In this document: positions 49,624 through 58,105 of the stretch, piece by piece | How the letters are laid out: each line of letters starts with the position of its first letter | Numbering within the stretch: position 1 is the stretch's first letter | Assembly: GCF_016741785.1 (NCBI RefSeq) | Contig: NZ_JAERRL010000006.1 | Span: forward strand, 124,001 to 188,000 | DNA length: 64,000 nucleotides | Source of the DNA: Streptomyces sp. 7-21 | GTDB lineage: Bacteria > Actinomycetota > Actinomycetes > Streptomycetales > Streptomycetaceae | Direction: 5' to 3' | Program-made: the position numbers and the translations under genes | Notes under the pieces: generated by a model | Databases searched by the model: none | What the model was told of the DNA's origin: nothing | Seen by the model: only the letters and a program-made list of their open reading frames with translations

Positions 49624-52032
49624 TCAGGCGGCCAGCGGCAGCCGCGGCTCGGCGGCGGCGCCCGCCGGCTCCAGCGCCAGCTCGAGCACCTGCCGCACGT
49701 CCGTGACCGTGCGGACGTCGAGCCGCTGGAGGATCTCCTCCGGCACGTCGTCCAGGTCCGGCTCGTTCCGCTTCGGGATGATCACCGTGGTCATCCCGGC
49801 GCGGTGGGCGGCCAGCAGCTTCTGCTTCACGCCGCCCACCGGCAGCACCCGCCCGGTCAGCGACACCTCGCCGGTCATGGCGACCTCCGGCCGGACCCGG
49901 CGGCCCGAGAGCAGGGAGGCCAGCGCGGTCGTCATCGTGATGCCCGCGCTGGGGCCGTCCTTGGGCACCGCGCCGGCGGGGATGTGCAGGTGCACGCTCC
50001 GCTCCTTCAGGTCACCGACCGGCAGCTCCAGCTCGGCGCCGTGCGAGCGCAGGTAGGACAGGGCGATCTGGCCGGACTCCTTCATCACGTCGCCCAGCTG
50101 CCCGGTGAGGGTCAGCCCGGCGCCGCCGGTCTCCGGGTCGGCCAGCGAGGCCTCGATGTACAGCACGTCGCCGCCCGCGCCCGTTACGGCGAGGCCGGTC
50201 GCGACGCCGGGCACGGCCGTGCGCCGCTCCTCCGGCGCCTGGGCCGCCTCCGGGGTGTGGTGCGGGCGGCCGATCAGCTCGCGGAGCCGGTCGGTGGTGA
50301 CGGTGTGCGGCAGCGGCAGCTGGCCCAGTTCGTTGGCGGCGGCGATCTTCCGCAGCAGCCGCGCCAGGTGCCGCTCCAGGCTCCGCACGCCCGCCTCGCG
50401 GGTGTACTCGCCGGCCAGCTTGCGCAGCACGTCCTCGCCGACCGTGACCTCGCTGGCGGTCAGCCCGGCCCGCTCCAGCTGGCGCGGCAGCAGGTGGTCG
50501 CGGGCGATGACGACCTTCTCGTCCTCGGTGTAGCCGTCCAGCTGTACCAGGTCCATCCGGTCCAGCAGCGGCTGCGGGATAGCCTCAAGGACGTTGGCCG
50601 TGGCCAGGAAGACGACGTCGGACAGGTCGAGCTCGACCTCGAGGTAGTGGTCGCGGAACGTGTGGTTCTGCGCCGGGTCGAGCACCTCCAGCAGGGCCGC
50701 CGCCGGGTCGCCCCGGTAGTCGCTGCCGACCTTGTCGATCTCGTCGAGCAGCACCACGGGGTTCATCGACCCGGCCTCCTTGATGGCGCGGACGATGCGG
50801 CCCGGCAGGGCGCCGACGTAGGTGCGGCGGTGGCCGCGGATCTCCGCCTCGTCACGGACGCCGCCGAGGGCGACGCGCACAAACTTCCGCCCCATGGCGC
50901 GGGCCACGCTCTCGCCGAGCGACGTCTTGCCGGTGCCCGGAGGACCGACGAGCGCCAGGACCGCCCCGCCCCTGCGGCCGCCGATGACGCCCAGGCCGCG
51001 GTCGCCGCGCCGCTTGCGCACGGCCAGGTACTCGGTGATGCGGTCCTTGACGTCGGTCAGCCCGGCGTGGTCGGCGTCCAGTACGGCACGCGCGCCGGCG
51101 ATGTCGTAGGAGTCCTCGGTGCGGGTGTTCCACGGCAGGTCGAGGACGGTGTCCAGCCAGGTGCGGATCCAGCTGCCCTCCGGGCTGGCGTCGGAGGCGC
51201 GCTCCAGCTTGTCGACCTCCTTCAGGGCAGCCTCGCGGACCTTCTCCGGCAGGTCCGCGGCCTCGACGCGGGCGCGGTAGTCCTCGCTCTCGCCGGCGGC
51301 GTCGCCGTTCAGCTCGGCCAGCTCCTTGCGGACGGCCTCCAGCTGGCGGCGGAGCAGGAACTCACGCTGCTGCTTGTCCACGCCGTCCTGGACGTCCTTG
51401 GCGATCGCCTCGGCCACGTCCTGCTCGGCCAGGTGATCGCGCAGCCAGCGCTCGGCCATCCGGAGCCGTTCGACCGGATCGGTCGTGGTCAGCAGCTGAA
51501 GGCGCTGCTCGGCGGTGAGGAAGGGCAGGTAGCCGGCGTTGTCCGCGAGCAGGCCGACGTCCTCGATCTGCTGGATCCGGTCGACCACCTGCCAGGCACC
51601 GCGCTTGCGCAGCCAGGTGGTGGTCAGCGCCTTGTACTCGCGCACCAGCTCGGCGACGGCGCCGGGCAGCGGGCTGGGCGCGGCCTCCTCGACCGCCGTG
51701 CCCTCCACCCACAGGGCCGCGCCGGGGCCGGTGCTGCCGGAACCGATGCGCACGCGGCGCAGGCCGCGCACGAGCGCGCCGGGGTCGCCGCCGGCGAGCC
51801 TCCCGACCTGCTCGACCCGGCCGAGCACGCCCATGTCGGCGTACGAGCCCGCGGTGCGCGGCACGAGCAGCACGCGGGGCTTCTCGCCACGGGCCGCGGC
51901 CGCCTGCGCCGCCTCGACGGCGGCGCGGACGTCCGTCTGGGAGAGCTCCAGCGGCACCACCATGCCCGGCAGCACCACCTCGTCATCGAGCGGAAGCACC
52001 GGCAGGGTGAGCACGTCCAACGATGAATCCAT
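49624..52032 (-). CDS. lon: ATP-dependent protease La (Lon)
   Basis: The 802-residue protease has the N-terminal substrate domain (LPVLPLDDEVVLPGMVVPLEL), a coiled region, the AAA+ module with Walker A GPPGTGKTSLGESVARAMGR and Walker B (VVLLDEIDKVG), and the peptidase domain with catalytic Ser in KDGPSAGITMTTAL and a downstream Lys (GGVKQKLLAAHRAG). It degrades misfolded proteins. GGGAG six bases before the ATG at 52032 sets the start. A clear HspR operator lies just upstream, so it should be induced by heat shock, as known for Streptomyces lon. Confidence 0.96.
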   Translation of the reverse strand: MDSSLDVLTLPVLPLDDEVVLPGMVVPLELSQTDVRAAVEAAQAAAARGEKPRVLLVPRTAGSYADMGVLGRVEQVGRLAGGDPGALVRGLRRVRIGSGSTGPGAALWVEGTAVEEAAPSPLPGAVAELVREYKALTTTWLRKRGAWQVVDRIQQIEDVGLLADNAGYLPFLTAEQRLQLLTTTDPVERLRMAERWLRDHLAEQDVAEAIAKDVQDGVDKQQREFLLRRQLEAVRKELAELNGDAAGESEDYRARVEAADLPEKVREAALKEVDKLERASDASPEGSWIRTWLDTVLDLPWNTRTEDSYDIAGARAVLDADHAGLTDVKDRITEYLAVRKRRGDRGLGVIGGRRGGAVLALVGPPGTGKTSLGESVARAMGRKFVRVALGGVRDEAEIRGHRRTYVGALPGRIVRAIKEAGSMNPVVLLDEIDKVGSDYRGDPAAALLEVLDPAQNHTFRDHYLEVELDLSDVVFLATANVLEAIPQPLLDRMDLVQLDGYTEDEKVVIARDHLLPRQLERAGLTASEVTVGEDVLRKLAGEYTREAGVRSLERHLARLLRKIAAANELGQLPLPHTVTTDRLRELIGRPHHTPEAAQAPEERRTAVPGVATGLAVTGAGGDVLYIEASLADPETGGAGLTLTGQLGDVMKESGQIALSYLRSHGAELELPVGDLKERSVHLHIPAGAVPKDGPSAGITMTTALASLLSGRRVRPEVAMTGEVSLTGRVLPVGGVKQKLLAAHRAGMTTVIIPKRNEPDLDDVPEEILQRLDVRTVTDVRQVLELALEPAGAAAEPRLPLAA

Positions 52033-52053
52033 GACTTCTCCCTCGGCAGGCAT

Positions 52054-52074
52054 CTTGAGCTATGTGGACTCAAT
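52054..52074. promoter_or_regulatory. HspR operator (HAIR element) upstream of lon
   Basis: CTTGAGC, seven bases, then ACTCAAT reproduces the HAIR consensus CTTGAGT-N7-ACTCAAG at 12 of 14 positions and ends 42 bp before the lon ATG at the far side. HspR with DnaK represses through this site in actinobacteria. Confidence 0.85.
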
Positions 52075-52330
52075 GCCAGCGAGCCCGCCGATGTTCCCCC
52101 GGGTCCGCGCGTTCGCTGTGAGCGATCAGCCACGGCGCGCGCACGGCCTGCCCCCGCCTGGCCGGGACCGGGCGGGCGCGCCGTACCGCTGGAGCTGACC
52201 GGCCACCGGAGGGAGAGGACGGCCGGTGCCTTCGCGCGCCGGGGCGGTGCGTGCGGGGCGTGGCCGCCCTCGTGTCCGGGCAGGCCGTCCTGCCGCCGGG
52301 GACCGGCCCGGCGCGTGGGGGCTGAGGGCG

Positions 52331-53224
52331 TCAGGTCTCCCGGCGCACCCGGTGCACGAAGTCGCGGCTCTCCTCGGGCGGCAGCGCCTCCACCACGAGG
52401 CGGTTCATCACGTGCCGGTAGTGCTCGATCTCGGCGGGCTTGTCGGGGAAGACGCCGCCGGTGAGCTGCTCCAGGTAGACGACGTCCGGCAGTTCGGCGC
52501 CGGGGGGCCGCAGCACGGTGAGCGGCCCGCCGACGCCGGGGTGCCCGCCGACCGAGAACGGGATGACCTGGACGGTGACGTGCGGCAGGTCCGACAGTTC
52601 CAGCAGCCACCCCAGCTGGGCGCGCATCCCGGCGCTGCCCCCGAGCGGGCGGCGCAGTGCCGCCTCGTCGATGACGACCCAGACGTGCGGCGGCCGTTCA
52701 CGGTAGAGCAGCCGCTGCCGGGCCATGCGCAGCTCCACCCGGCGCTCCAGCAGCTCCGGCTGGTCGTGGGCCAGGCGGAGCACGGCCCGGGCGTAGTCCT
52801 CGGTCTGGAGCAGGCCGGGGACGAACTGGAGCTCGTAGCTGCGGATGACGCTGGCCGCCTGCTCCAGCCCGAGGTAGACGTTCAGCCAGCTGGGGACGAC
52901 CTCGTGGTAGATGTGCCACCAGCCAAGGGTGTTGGACTGGCGGGCGAGGGCGAGCAGCGTGGCGCGCTCGGCCTCGTCGGTCACGCCGTACAGGTCGAGC
53001 AGGTCAAGGACGTCACGGGTCTTGAAGCCCGTGCGGCCCATCTCGAGCCTGCTGATCTTGGAATGGGAGGCGCGGATCTCCTCGCCCGCCTCTCCCCCGG
53101 TGATCTGCCGGGCCTCCCGCAGCTGGCGCAGCCGGGTGCCCAGGATCATCCGGGCCACGGTCGGGCCCGTCTGCGCGTAGTCGGGGATGCGGCGGATGCC
53201 GCGCTCGCTCAGGATCTCGTTCAT
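52331..53224 (-). CDS. XRE-family regulator with DUF5753 domain
   Basis: The 297-residue protein has an N-terminal HTH_31 domain (LRQLREARQITGGEAGEEIRASHSKISRLEMGRTGF, about 30-75) and the DUF5753 ligand domain (VVPSWLNVYLGLEQAASVIRSYELQFVPGLLQTEDYARAVL, about 105-290). This is one of the commonest regulator types in Streptomyces and is usually followed by a small DUF397 gene that acts as a partner. No such gene is found on either side here. ATG at 53224 begins the conserved region. Confidence 0.92.
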   Translation of the reverse strand: MNEILSERGIRRIPDYAQTGPTVARMILGTRLRQLREARQITGGEAGEEIRASHSKISRLEMGRTGFKTRDVLDLLDLYGVTDEAERATLLALARQSNTLGWWHIYHEVVPSWLNVYLGLEQAASVIRSYELQFVPGLLQTEDYARAVLRLAHDQPELLERRVELRMARQRLLYRERPPHVWVVIDEAALRRPLGGSAGMRAQLGWLLELSDLPHVTVQVIPFSVGGHPGVGGPLTVLRPPGAELPDVVYLEQLTGGVFPDKPAEIEHYRHVMNRLVVEALPPEESRDFVHRVRRET

Positions 53225-53389
53225 GCTCGTCCCGCCCAGGTCCGCCACGTCGCTTCCATGCCGTAACCGCGAAAGCGCCAACTCTACCGAGTCCTACCCG
53301 TCTTGCCGGGGCAGCGACCGGACCTTCACACACCCGGCACGGGCGCCGGCCCGTAGCGCCGCCCGGCGCGCGCGCCTACGGTAGCCGTC

Positions 53390-55084
53390 ATGGGCTCCGA
53401 CACCCCGGCTGTGGCGCCGGCCACGCACACCGTCACCAACCAGGTCCCGCCGCTGACGGGTTACAACGTGTTCACCGAGGACGCCGCGCTGCGGGAGGCC
53501 GTGGCGCGGCACGCCGCGCCGCAGGCCGCCGAGGAGGCGGCCGGTCACCTGACCGCGCTGGGCGCCGAGGCGGGCTCGGCGCGGGCGCAGGAGTGGGGCG
53601 TGCGGGCGGACACCCACCCGCCGGTGCTGCGCACCCACGACCGGTTCGGCCACCGCGTGGATGAGGTGGAGTTCGACCCGGCGTGGCACCAGCTGCTGGA
53701 CCGCGCCGTTGCGGCCGGGCTGACCGACGCGGTCTCGCGCCCGGGCGGGCACGTCACGCGCGCGGCGGGGTTCCTGGTGTGGAGTCAGGTGGAGGCCGGG
53801 CACGGCTGCCCGGTATCGATGACGCACTCCGCGGTGCCCGCGCTGCGGGCCGAGCCGGCGCTCGCACAGGTGTGGGAACCCCTGCTCACCTCGCGGGTCT
53901 ACGATCCGGGGCTGCGGCCCGCGGCGTCGAAGGCGGGTGCGCTGGCGGGCATGGGGATGACCGAGAAACAGGGCGGCTCGGACGTGCGGGCGAACACCAC
54001 CCGCGCCGAGCCGCTGGCGGAGCCCGGCGCGTACGCGCTGACCGGGCACAAGTGGTTCTGCTCGGCGCCGATGTCGGACGTCTTCCTCGTGCTGGCCCAG
54101 GCCCCCGGCGGGCTGACGTGCTTCCTGCTGCCGCGCGTGCTGCCGGACGGCACGCGGAACGCCTTCCGCCTGCAACGGCTCAAGGACAAGCTGGGCAACC
54201 GGGCCAACGCCTCCTCGGAGGTGGAGTTCGACGGCACGACGGTGGCCTTCCGCGTCGGCGAGGAGGGCCGGGGCCTGGCGGCCATCATGGGCATGGTGAC
54301 CGCCACCCGGATCGACTGCGTCACCGGCTCGGCGGCGGTCATGCGGCAGGCGGTGGCGCAGGCCACGCACCACGCCGCGTACCGCGAGGCGTTCGGTGGC
54401 CGGCTGCTGGACAAGCCGCTCATGCGCAACGTCCTGGCGGACCTGGCAGTGGAATCGGAGGCGGCGACGGCGCTCGCGATGCGGCTGGCGGCGGCCTGCG
54501 ACGCGGCGGCGGACGGCAGCGCGCGGGAGCGCCACCTGCTGCGGCTGGCGGTGCCGGCGGCCAAGTACTGGGTGACCAAGCGGTGCACGCCGCTGGTGGC
54601 GGAGGCGCTGGAGTGCCTTGGCGGCAACGGGTACGTGGAGGAGTCGGGGATGCCGCGGCTGCTGCGCGAGTCGCCGCTGAACTCCATCTGGGAGGGCTCG
54701 GGGAACGTCCAGGCGCTGGACGTGCTGCGGGCGCTGGGCCGCGATCCGGGGGCGCTCGACGCCTTCCTGGCGGAGATCGGCGAGGCGTCGGGGGCGGACC
54801 ACCGGCTGGACGCGGCCATCAGGGACCTGCTGACGGAACTGTCCGACCTCGCGGCGGCGGAGGGCCGGGCACGGCGGGTGGCGGAGCGTTTCGCCCTGGT
54901 GCTCCAGGGGTCACTGCTGGTGCGGTACGCGCCGCCCGCGGTGGCGGACGCGTTCTGCGCCTCCCGTCTGGGCGGGGACTGGGGCGGTGCGTTCGGTACG
55001 CTGCCCGCCGGCCTGGATCTCGCGGCCATCGTGGAGCGCGCCCGTCCCAACATCTCGGATGCCGAGACGGGGCTGTCCGAATAG
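53390..55084 (+). CDS. aidB: AidB-like acyl-CoA dehydrogenase, alkylation response
   Basis: The 564-residue flavoprotein has the AidB hallmark N-terminus TNQVPPLTGYNVFTEDAALREAV, then the acyl-CoA dehydrogenase core (GMGMTEKQGGSDVRANTT, LTGHKWFCSAPMSDVFLVLA) and ECLGGNGYVEESGMPRLLRESPLNSIWEGSGNVQALD. AidB binds DNA and is thought to protect it from alkylating agents; enzyme activity is weak in E. coli. A TACGGT box seven bases before the ATG suggests a leaderless transcript. It lies 4-6 kb from the Ada-AlkA and ogt genes but is not in their operon. Confidence 0.94.
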   Translation: MGSDTPAVAPATHTVTNQVPPLTGYNVFTEDAALREAVARHAAPQAAEEAAGHLTALGAEAGSARAQEWGVRADTHPPVLRTHDRFGHRVDEVEFDPAWHQLLDRAVAAGLTDAVSRPGGHVTRAAGFLVWSQVEAGHGCPVSMTHSAVPALRAEPALAQVWEPLLTSRVYDPGLRPAASKAGALAGMGMTEKQGGSDVRANTTRAEPLAEPGAYALTGHKWFCSAPMSDVFLVLAQAPGGLTCFLLPRVLPDGTRNAFRLQRLKDKLGNRANASSEVEFDGTTVAFRVGEEGRGLAAIMGMVTATRIDCVTGSAAVMRQAVAQATHHAAYREAFGGRLLDKPLMRNVLADLAVESEAATALAMRLAAACDAAADGSARERHLLRLAVPAAKYWVTKRCTPLVAEALECLGGNGYVEESGMPRLLRESPLNSIWEGSGNVQALDVLRALGRDPGALDAFLAEIGEASGADHRLDAAIRDLLTELSDLAAAEGRARRVAERFALVLQGSLLVRYAPPAVADAFCASRLGGDWGGAFGTLPAGLDLAAIVERARPNISDAETGLSE

Positions 55085-55129
55085 CGGTAGCTGGTGGACT
55101 CCGGCGTCACCGCGTGTCACGCTGCCTTC

Positions 55130-55213
55130 ATGTCGCAAGGTGGAATCCCTCTGGCGAGCCGGCGCCACGTCGACTTCGGTCGAATGTCGAGCGCCATGTG
55201 TCCGGCGTACTGA
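55130..55213 (+). CDS. Leader peptide upstream of sulfite reductase
   Basis: A 27-codon frame too short for most annotation. Its core SRRHVDFGRMSSAMCPA is the conserved pattern of actinobacterial leader peptides found before sulfur-metabolism genes, with a single Cys near the end. It lies 186 bp before sirA. In related systems ribosome stalling at the Cys codon when cysteine is scarce switches on the downstream operon; that mechanism here is inferred. No clear ribosome site precedes the ATG. Confidence 0.88.
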   Translation: MSQGGIPLASRRHVDFGRMSSAMCPAY

Positions 55214-55399
55214 ACCGCGGCATCGCCGCTTCCCGCCGTCATCGCCGCATCCGCGTGTGCACCACCTCCTGACCGAGCCCGACGCTCTTCGACTGCCGTC
55301 CCCGACTGAACGCGCGCCGACTCTGCCCTGACGACCGCGATGGTGCGGCCGTCCCCGCAGGCCAGAGCCGCCCTGGAGCCTGCCGAAGGACCGCTCATC

Positions 55400-57097
55400 A
55401 TGCCCGATCACCGCACGACGCCCGCTGCCACGTCCCGTCGTCGCAAGGCCGGCCGCCACCGCGGCGAAGGCCAGTGGGCGGCAGGACACTTCACGCCGCT
55501 CAACGCCAACGAGCAGGTCAAGAAGGACGATGACGGTCTCAATGTGCGGACACGCATTGAGACGATCTACGCGCACCGGGGTTTCCACTCCATCGACGGA
55601 GCGGACCTGCGCGGCCGGATGCGCTGGTGGGGCCTGTACACCCAGCGCCGCCCCGGCATCGACGGCGGCAAGACGGCCGTGCTGGAGCCGGAGGAGCTGG
55701 ACGACGAGTACTTCATGCTCCGGGTGCGCATCGACGGCGGCCAGCTCACCACGGCGCAGCTGCGCGTGATCGGTGAGATCTCCCAGGAGTTCGCCCGCGG
55801 CACCGCCGACATCACCGACCGGCAGAACATCCAGTACCACTGGATCCGCATCGAGGACATGCCGGAGATCTGGCGCCGCCTGGAGGGCGTGGGCCTGTCC
55901 ACCACCGAGGCGTGCGGCGACACCCCCCGCGTCGTCATCGGCTCGCCGGTGGCCGGGATCGCCGCCGACGAGATCATCGACGGCACCCCCGCCGTCGAGG
56001 AGATCCACCGCCGCGTGGTGGGCAACAAGGCGTACTCCAACCTCCCGCGCAAGTTCAAGACCGCGGTCTCCGGCTCGCCGCTGCTGGACGTGGCCCACGA
56101 GATCAACGACGTGGCCTTCGTCGGCGTCAACCACCCCGAGCACGGGCCGGGCTTCGACCTGTGGGTCGGCGGCGGCCTGTCGACCAACCCGAAGCTCGGC
56201 GTCCGGCTCGGCGCCTGGGTGCCGCTGGAGGAGGTCCCCGACGTCCACGAGGCCGTGGTGTCGGTGTTCCGCGACTACGGCTACCGGCGGCTGCGCACCC
56301 GGGCCCGCCTGAAGTTCCTCGTCGCCGACTGGGGCCCGGAAAAGTTCCGCGAGGTGCTGGAGAAGGAGTACCTGCTGCGGCGCCTGATCGACGGCCCGGC
56401 GCCCGAGCAGCCCGTCAGCCGCTGGCGCGACCACGTGGGCGTGCACCGCCAGCGCGACGGACGCTTTTACGTCGGATTCGCGCCGGTCGCCGGGCGCGTG
56501 GACGGCGCAACCCTTTCCAAAATCGCGGACCTCGCCGAGGCGCACGGCTCCTCCCGGGTGCGCACCACCGTCGAGCAGAAGATGATCATCCTCGACGTGC
56601 CCGGGGACCGGGTCGACTCGCTCACCGCAGGGCTGGAGTCCCTGGGACTGACGGCCACGCCCAGCACCTTCCGCCGCGGCACGATGGCGTGCACCGGCAT
56701 CGAGTTCTGCAAGCTCGCCATCGTCGAGACCAAGAGCCGCGCCGCCTGGCTGGTCGAGGAGATGGAACGCCGCCTGCCCGAGTTCGACGAGCCGCTGACG
56801 ATCAACATCAACGGCTGTCCCAACTCCTGCGCCCGCATCCAGGTCGCGGACATTGGCCTCAAGGGCCAGCTCGTCACCGATGCCGACGGCAACCAGGTCG
56901 AGGGCTACCAGGTGCACCTGGGCGGCTCCCTGGGCCTCGAGCCGGGCTTCGGCCGCAAGATCCGCGGGCTGAAGGTGACCGCCGACGGCCTGGCCGACTA
57001 CGTCGAGCGGGTGCTGCGGGCCTACCTGGAGCAGCGCCAGGAGGGCGAGCGCTTCGCCCAGTGGGCCGCGCGCGCCGACGAGGAGTCACTGCGGTGA
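55400..57097 (+). CDS. sirA: Assimilatory sulfite reductase (ferredoxin type)
   Basis: The 565-residue sirohaem/4Fe-4S enzyme reduces sulfite to sulfide with six electrons. The duplicated NIR_SIR fold is clear: WAAGHFTPLNANEQVKKDDD and TDRQNIQYHWIRIEDMP in the first half, and the cluster-binding CTGIEFC with NGCPNSCARIQVADIGLKG in the second, supplying the four Cys. ATG at 55400 has AAGGA nine to ten bases upstream. The stop overlaps the next gene (GTGA). It is the first enzyme gene of the sulfate operon and is preceded by the leader peptide. Sulfite rather than nitrite as substrate is inferred from the operon. Confidence 0.95.
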   Translation: MPDHRTTPAATSRRRKAGRHRGEGQWAAGHFTPLNANEQVKKDDDGLNVRTRIETIYAHRGFHSIDGADLRGRMRWWGLYTQRRPGIDGGKTAVLEPEELDDEYFMLRVRIDGGQLTTAQLRVIGEISQEFARGTADITDRQNIQYHWIRIEDMPEIWRRLEGVGLSTTEACGDTPRVVIGSPVAGIAADEIIDGTPAVEEIHRRVVGNKAYSNLPRKFKTAVSGSPLLDVAHEINDVAFVGVNHPEHGPGFDLWVGGGLSTNPKLGVRLGAWVPLEEVPDVHEAVVSVFRDYGYRRLRTRARLKFLVADWGPEKFREVLEKEYLLRRLIDGPAPEQPVSRWRDHVGVHRQRDGRFYVGFAPVAGRVDGATLSKIADLAEAHGSSRVRTTVEQKMIILDVPGDRVDSLTAGLESLGLTATPSTFRRGTMACTGIEFCKLAIVETKSRAAWLVEEMERRLPEFDEPLTININGCPNSCARIQVADIGLKGQLVTDADGNQVEGYQVHLGGSLGLEPGFGRKIRGLKVTADGLADYVERVLRAYLEQRQEGERFAQWAARADEESLR

Positions 57098-57306
57098 CCG
57101 GCAGAGCCGCGCCGTTCTACTGCCCGTACTGCGGCGACGAGGATCTCCGCCCCCACGAGGGGGGACACGACGCGTGGGAGTGCGCGTCCTGCAACCGCGC
57201 CTTCCGGCTGGCCTTCCTCGGGCTGCTGGCCAGAGGGTTCGCACGCCCCGGCACGGCCGGAGCACGTCCCCGCACCGGGGACGGCTCGGGCACGGACGCT
57301 AGCTGA
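57094..57306 (+). CDS. Small zinc-ribbon protein of the sulfate operon
   Basis: The 70-residue protein has CPYCGDEDLRPHEGGHDAWECASC, a four-Cys zinc ribbon (Cys-x2-Cys, 17 residues, Cys-x2-Cys), and a short helix FRLAFLGLLARGF, followed by a low-complexity tail. The GTG start overlaps the sirA stop by four bases and it ends 12 bp before cysH. Position is conserved, as I recall, in streptomycete sulfate operons, so it is probably an accessory factor for sulfite or APS reductase. The actual role is unknown. Confidence 0.85.
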   Translation: MTGRAAPFYCPYCGDEDLRPHEGGHDAWECASCNRAFRLAFLGLLARGFARPGTAGARPRTGDGSGTDAS

Positions 57307-57318
57307 GGAGGGGTACCC

Positions 57319-58038
57319 GTGAACTGCACCGTCACCTCTACGGAGCCGTACACAGCGGACGAGCTGCGCACGCTCGCCGAACGGGCCGGACGCGAACTGG
57401 AGGACGCCCCCGCGCTGGAGATCCTGCGCTGGGCCGTCCGTACCTTCGGGGCGCGCTTCTGCGTGACGTCCTCAATGCAGGACGCCGTGCTGATGCACCT
57501 GGCCTCCCGGGTGGCGCCCGGGGTCGACGTTATCTTCCTCGACACCGGCTACCACTTCCCCGAGACCATCGGCATGCGGGACGCCGTCGCCGCGTCCATG
57601 GACGTGAACGTGATCACATTGCGGCCCCGCTTGTCCGTCGCCGAGCAGGATGCCCGGTACGGGCCACGCCTGCACGACCGAAACCCTGACCTATGCTGCG
57701 CCTTGCGCAAGGTGCAGGTTCTCGAGGAGGGGTTGCGCGGGTACGATGCGTGGGCCACGGGCTTGCGCCGTGACGAGTCCGTGACACGGGCGGCGACGCC
57801 GGTCGTCGGCTGGGACGCCAAGCGCGGCAAGGTGAAGATCTCCCCCATCGCCCGCTGGACGCGCGCGGACGTGGAAAGCTACATCGCCGAACACGGGGTC
57901 CTCACCAACCCTCTCTTCCAGGAGGGATATGCCTCGATAGGCTGCTCACCCTGCACCCGTCGCATCCTGGAGGGCGAGGACGAACGGGCCGGCCGCTGGG
58001 CCGGTCTGGCCAAGACGGAGTGCGGTATCCACACCTGA
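57319..58038 (+). CDS. cysH: Phosphoadenylyl/adenylyl-sulfate reductase
   Basis: The 239-residue enzyme reduces activated sulfate to sulfite using thioredoxin. It shows FGARFCVTSSMQDAVLMHLAS and DTGYHFPET (nucleotide site), and the two Cys pairs LCCALRKV and CSPCTRRI that bind a 4Fe-4S cluster, with the catalytic Cys in KTECGIH at the C-terminus. The cluster Cys mark an APS-type reductase, as in most actinobacteria, even though a separate APS kinase is encoded next to it. AGGAGGGG precedes the GTG start. Confidence 0.95.
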   Translation: MNCTVTSTEPYTADELRTLAERAGRELEDAPALEILRWAVRTFGARFCVTSSMQDAVLMHLASRVAPGVDVIFLDTGYHFPETIGMRDAVAASMDVNVITLRPRLSVAEQDARYGPRLHDRNPDLCCALRKVQVLEEGLRGYDAWATGLRRDESVTRAATPVVGWDAKRGKVKISPIARWTRADVESYIAEHGVLTNPLFQEGYASIGCSPCTRRILEGEDERAGRWAGLAKTECGIHT

Positions 58039-58105
58039 AACCGCCCCCCGCAGACACCTGAAGACAGCAGTGACCCCCCATGAACCGACAGTGAGGAAGC
58101 GGGAG

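Noticed and set aside
49492..52026. 844-codon plus-strand frame opposite lon
   Set aside because: Lon is complete with Walker and Ser/Lys motifs; the antisense frame is a shadow.
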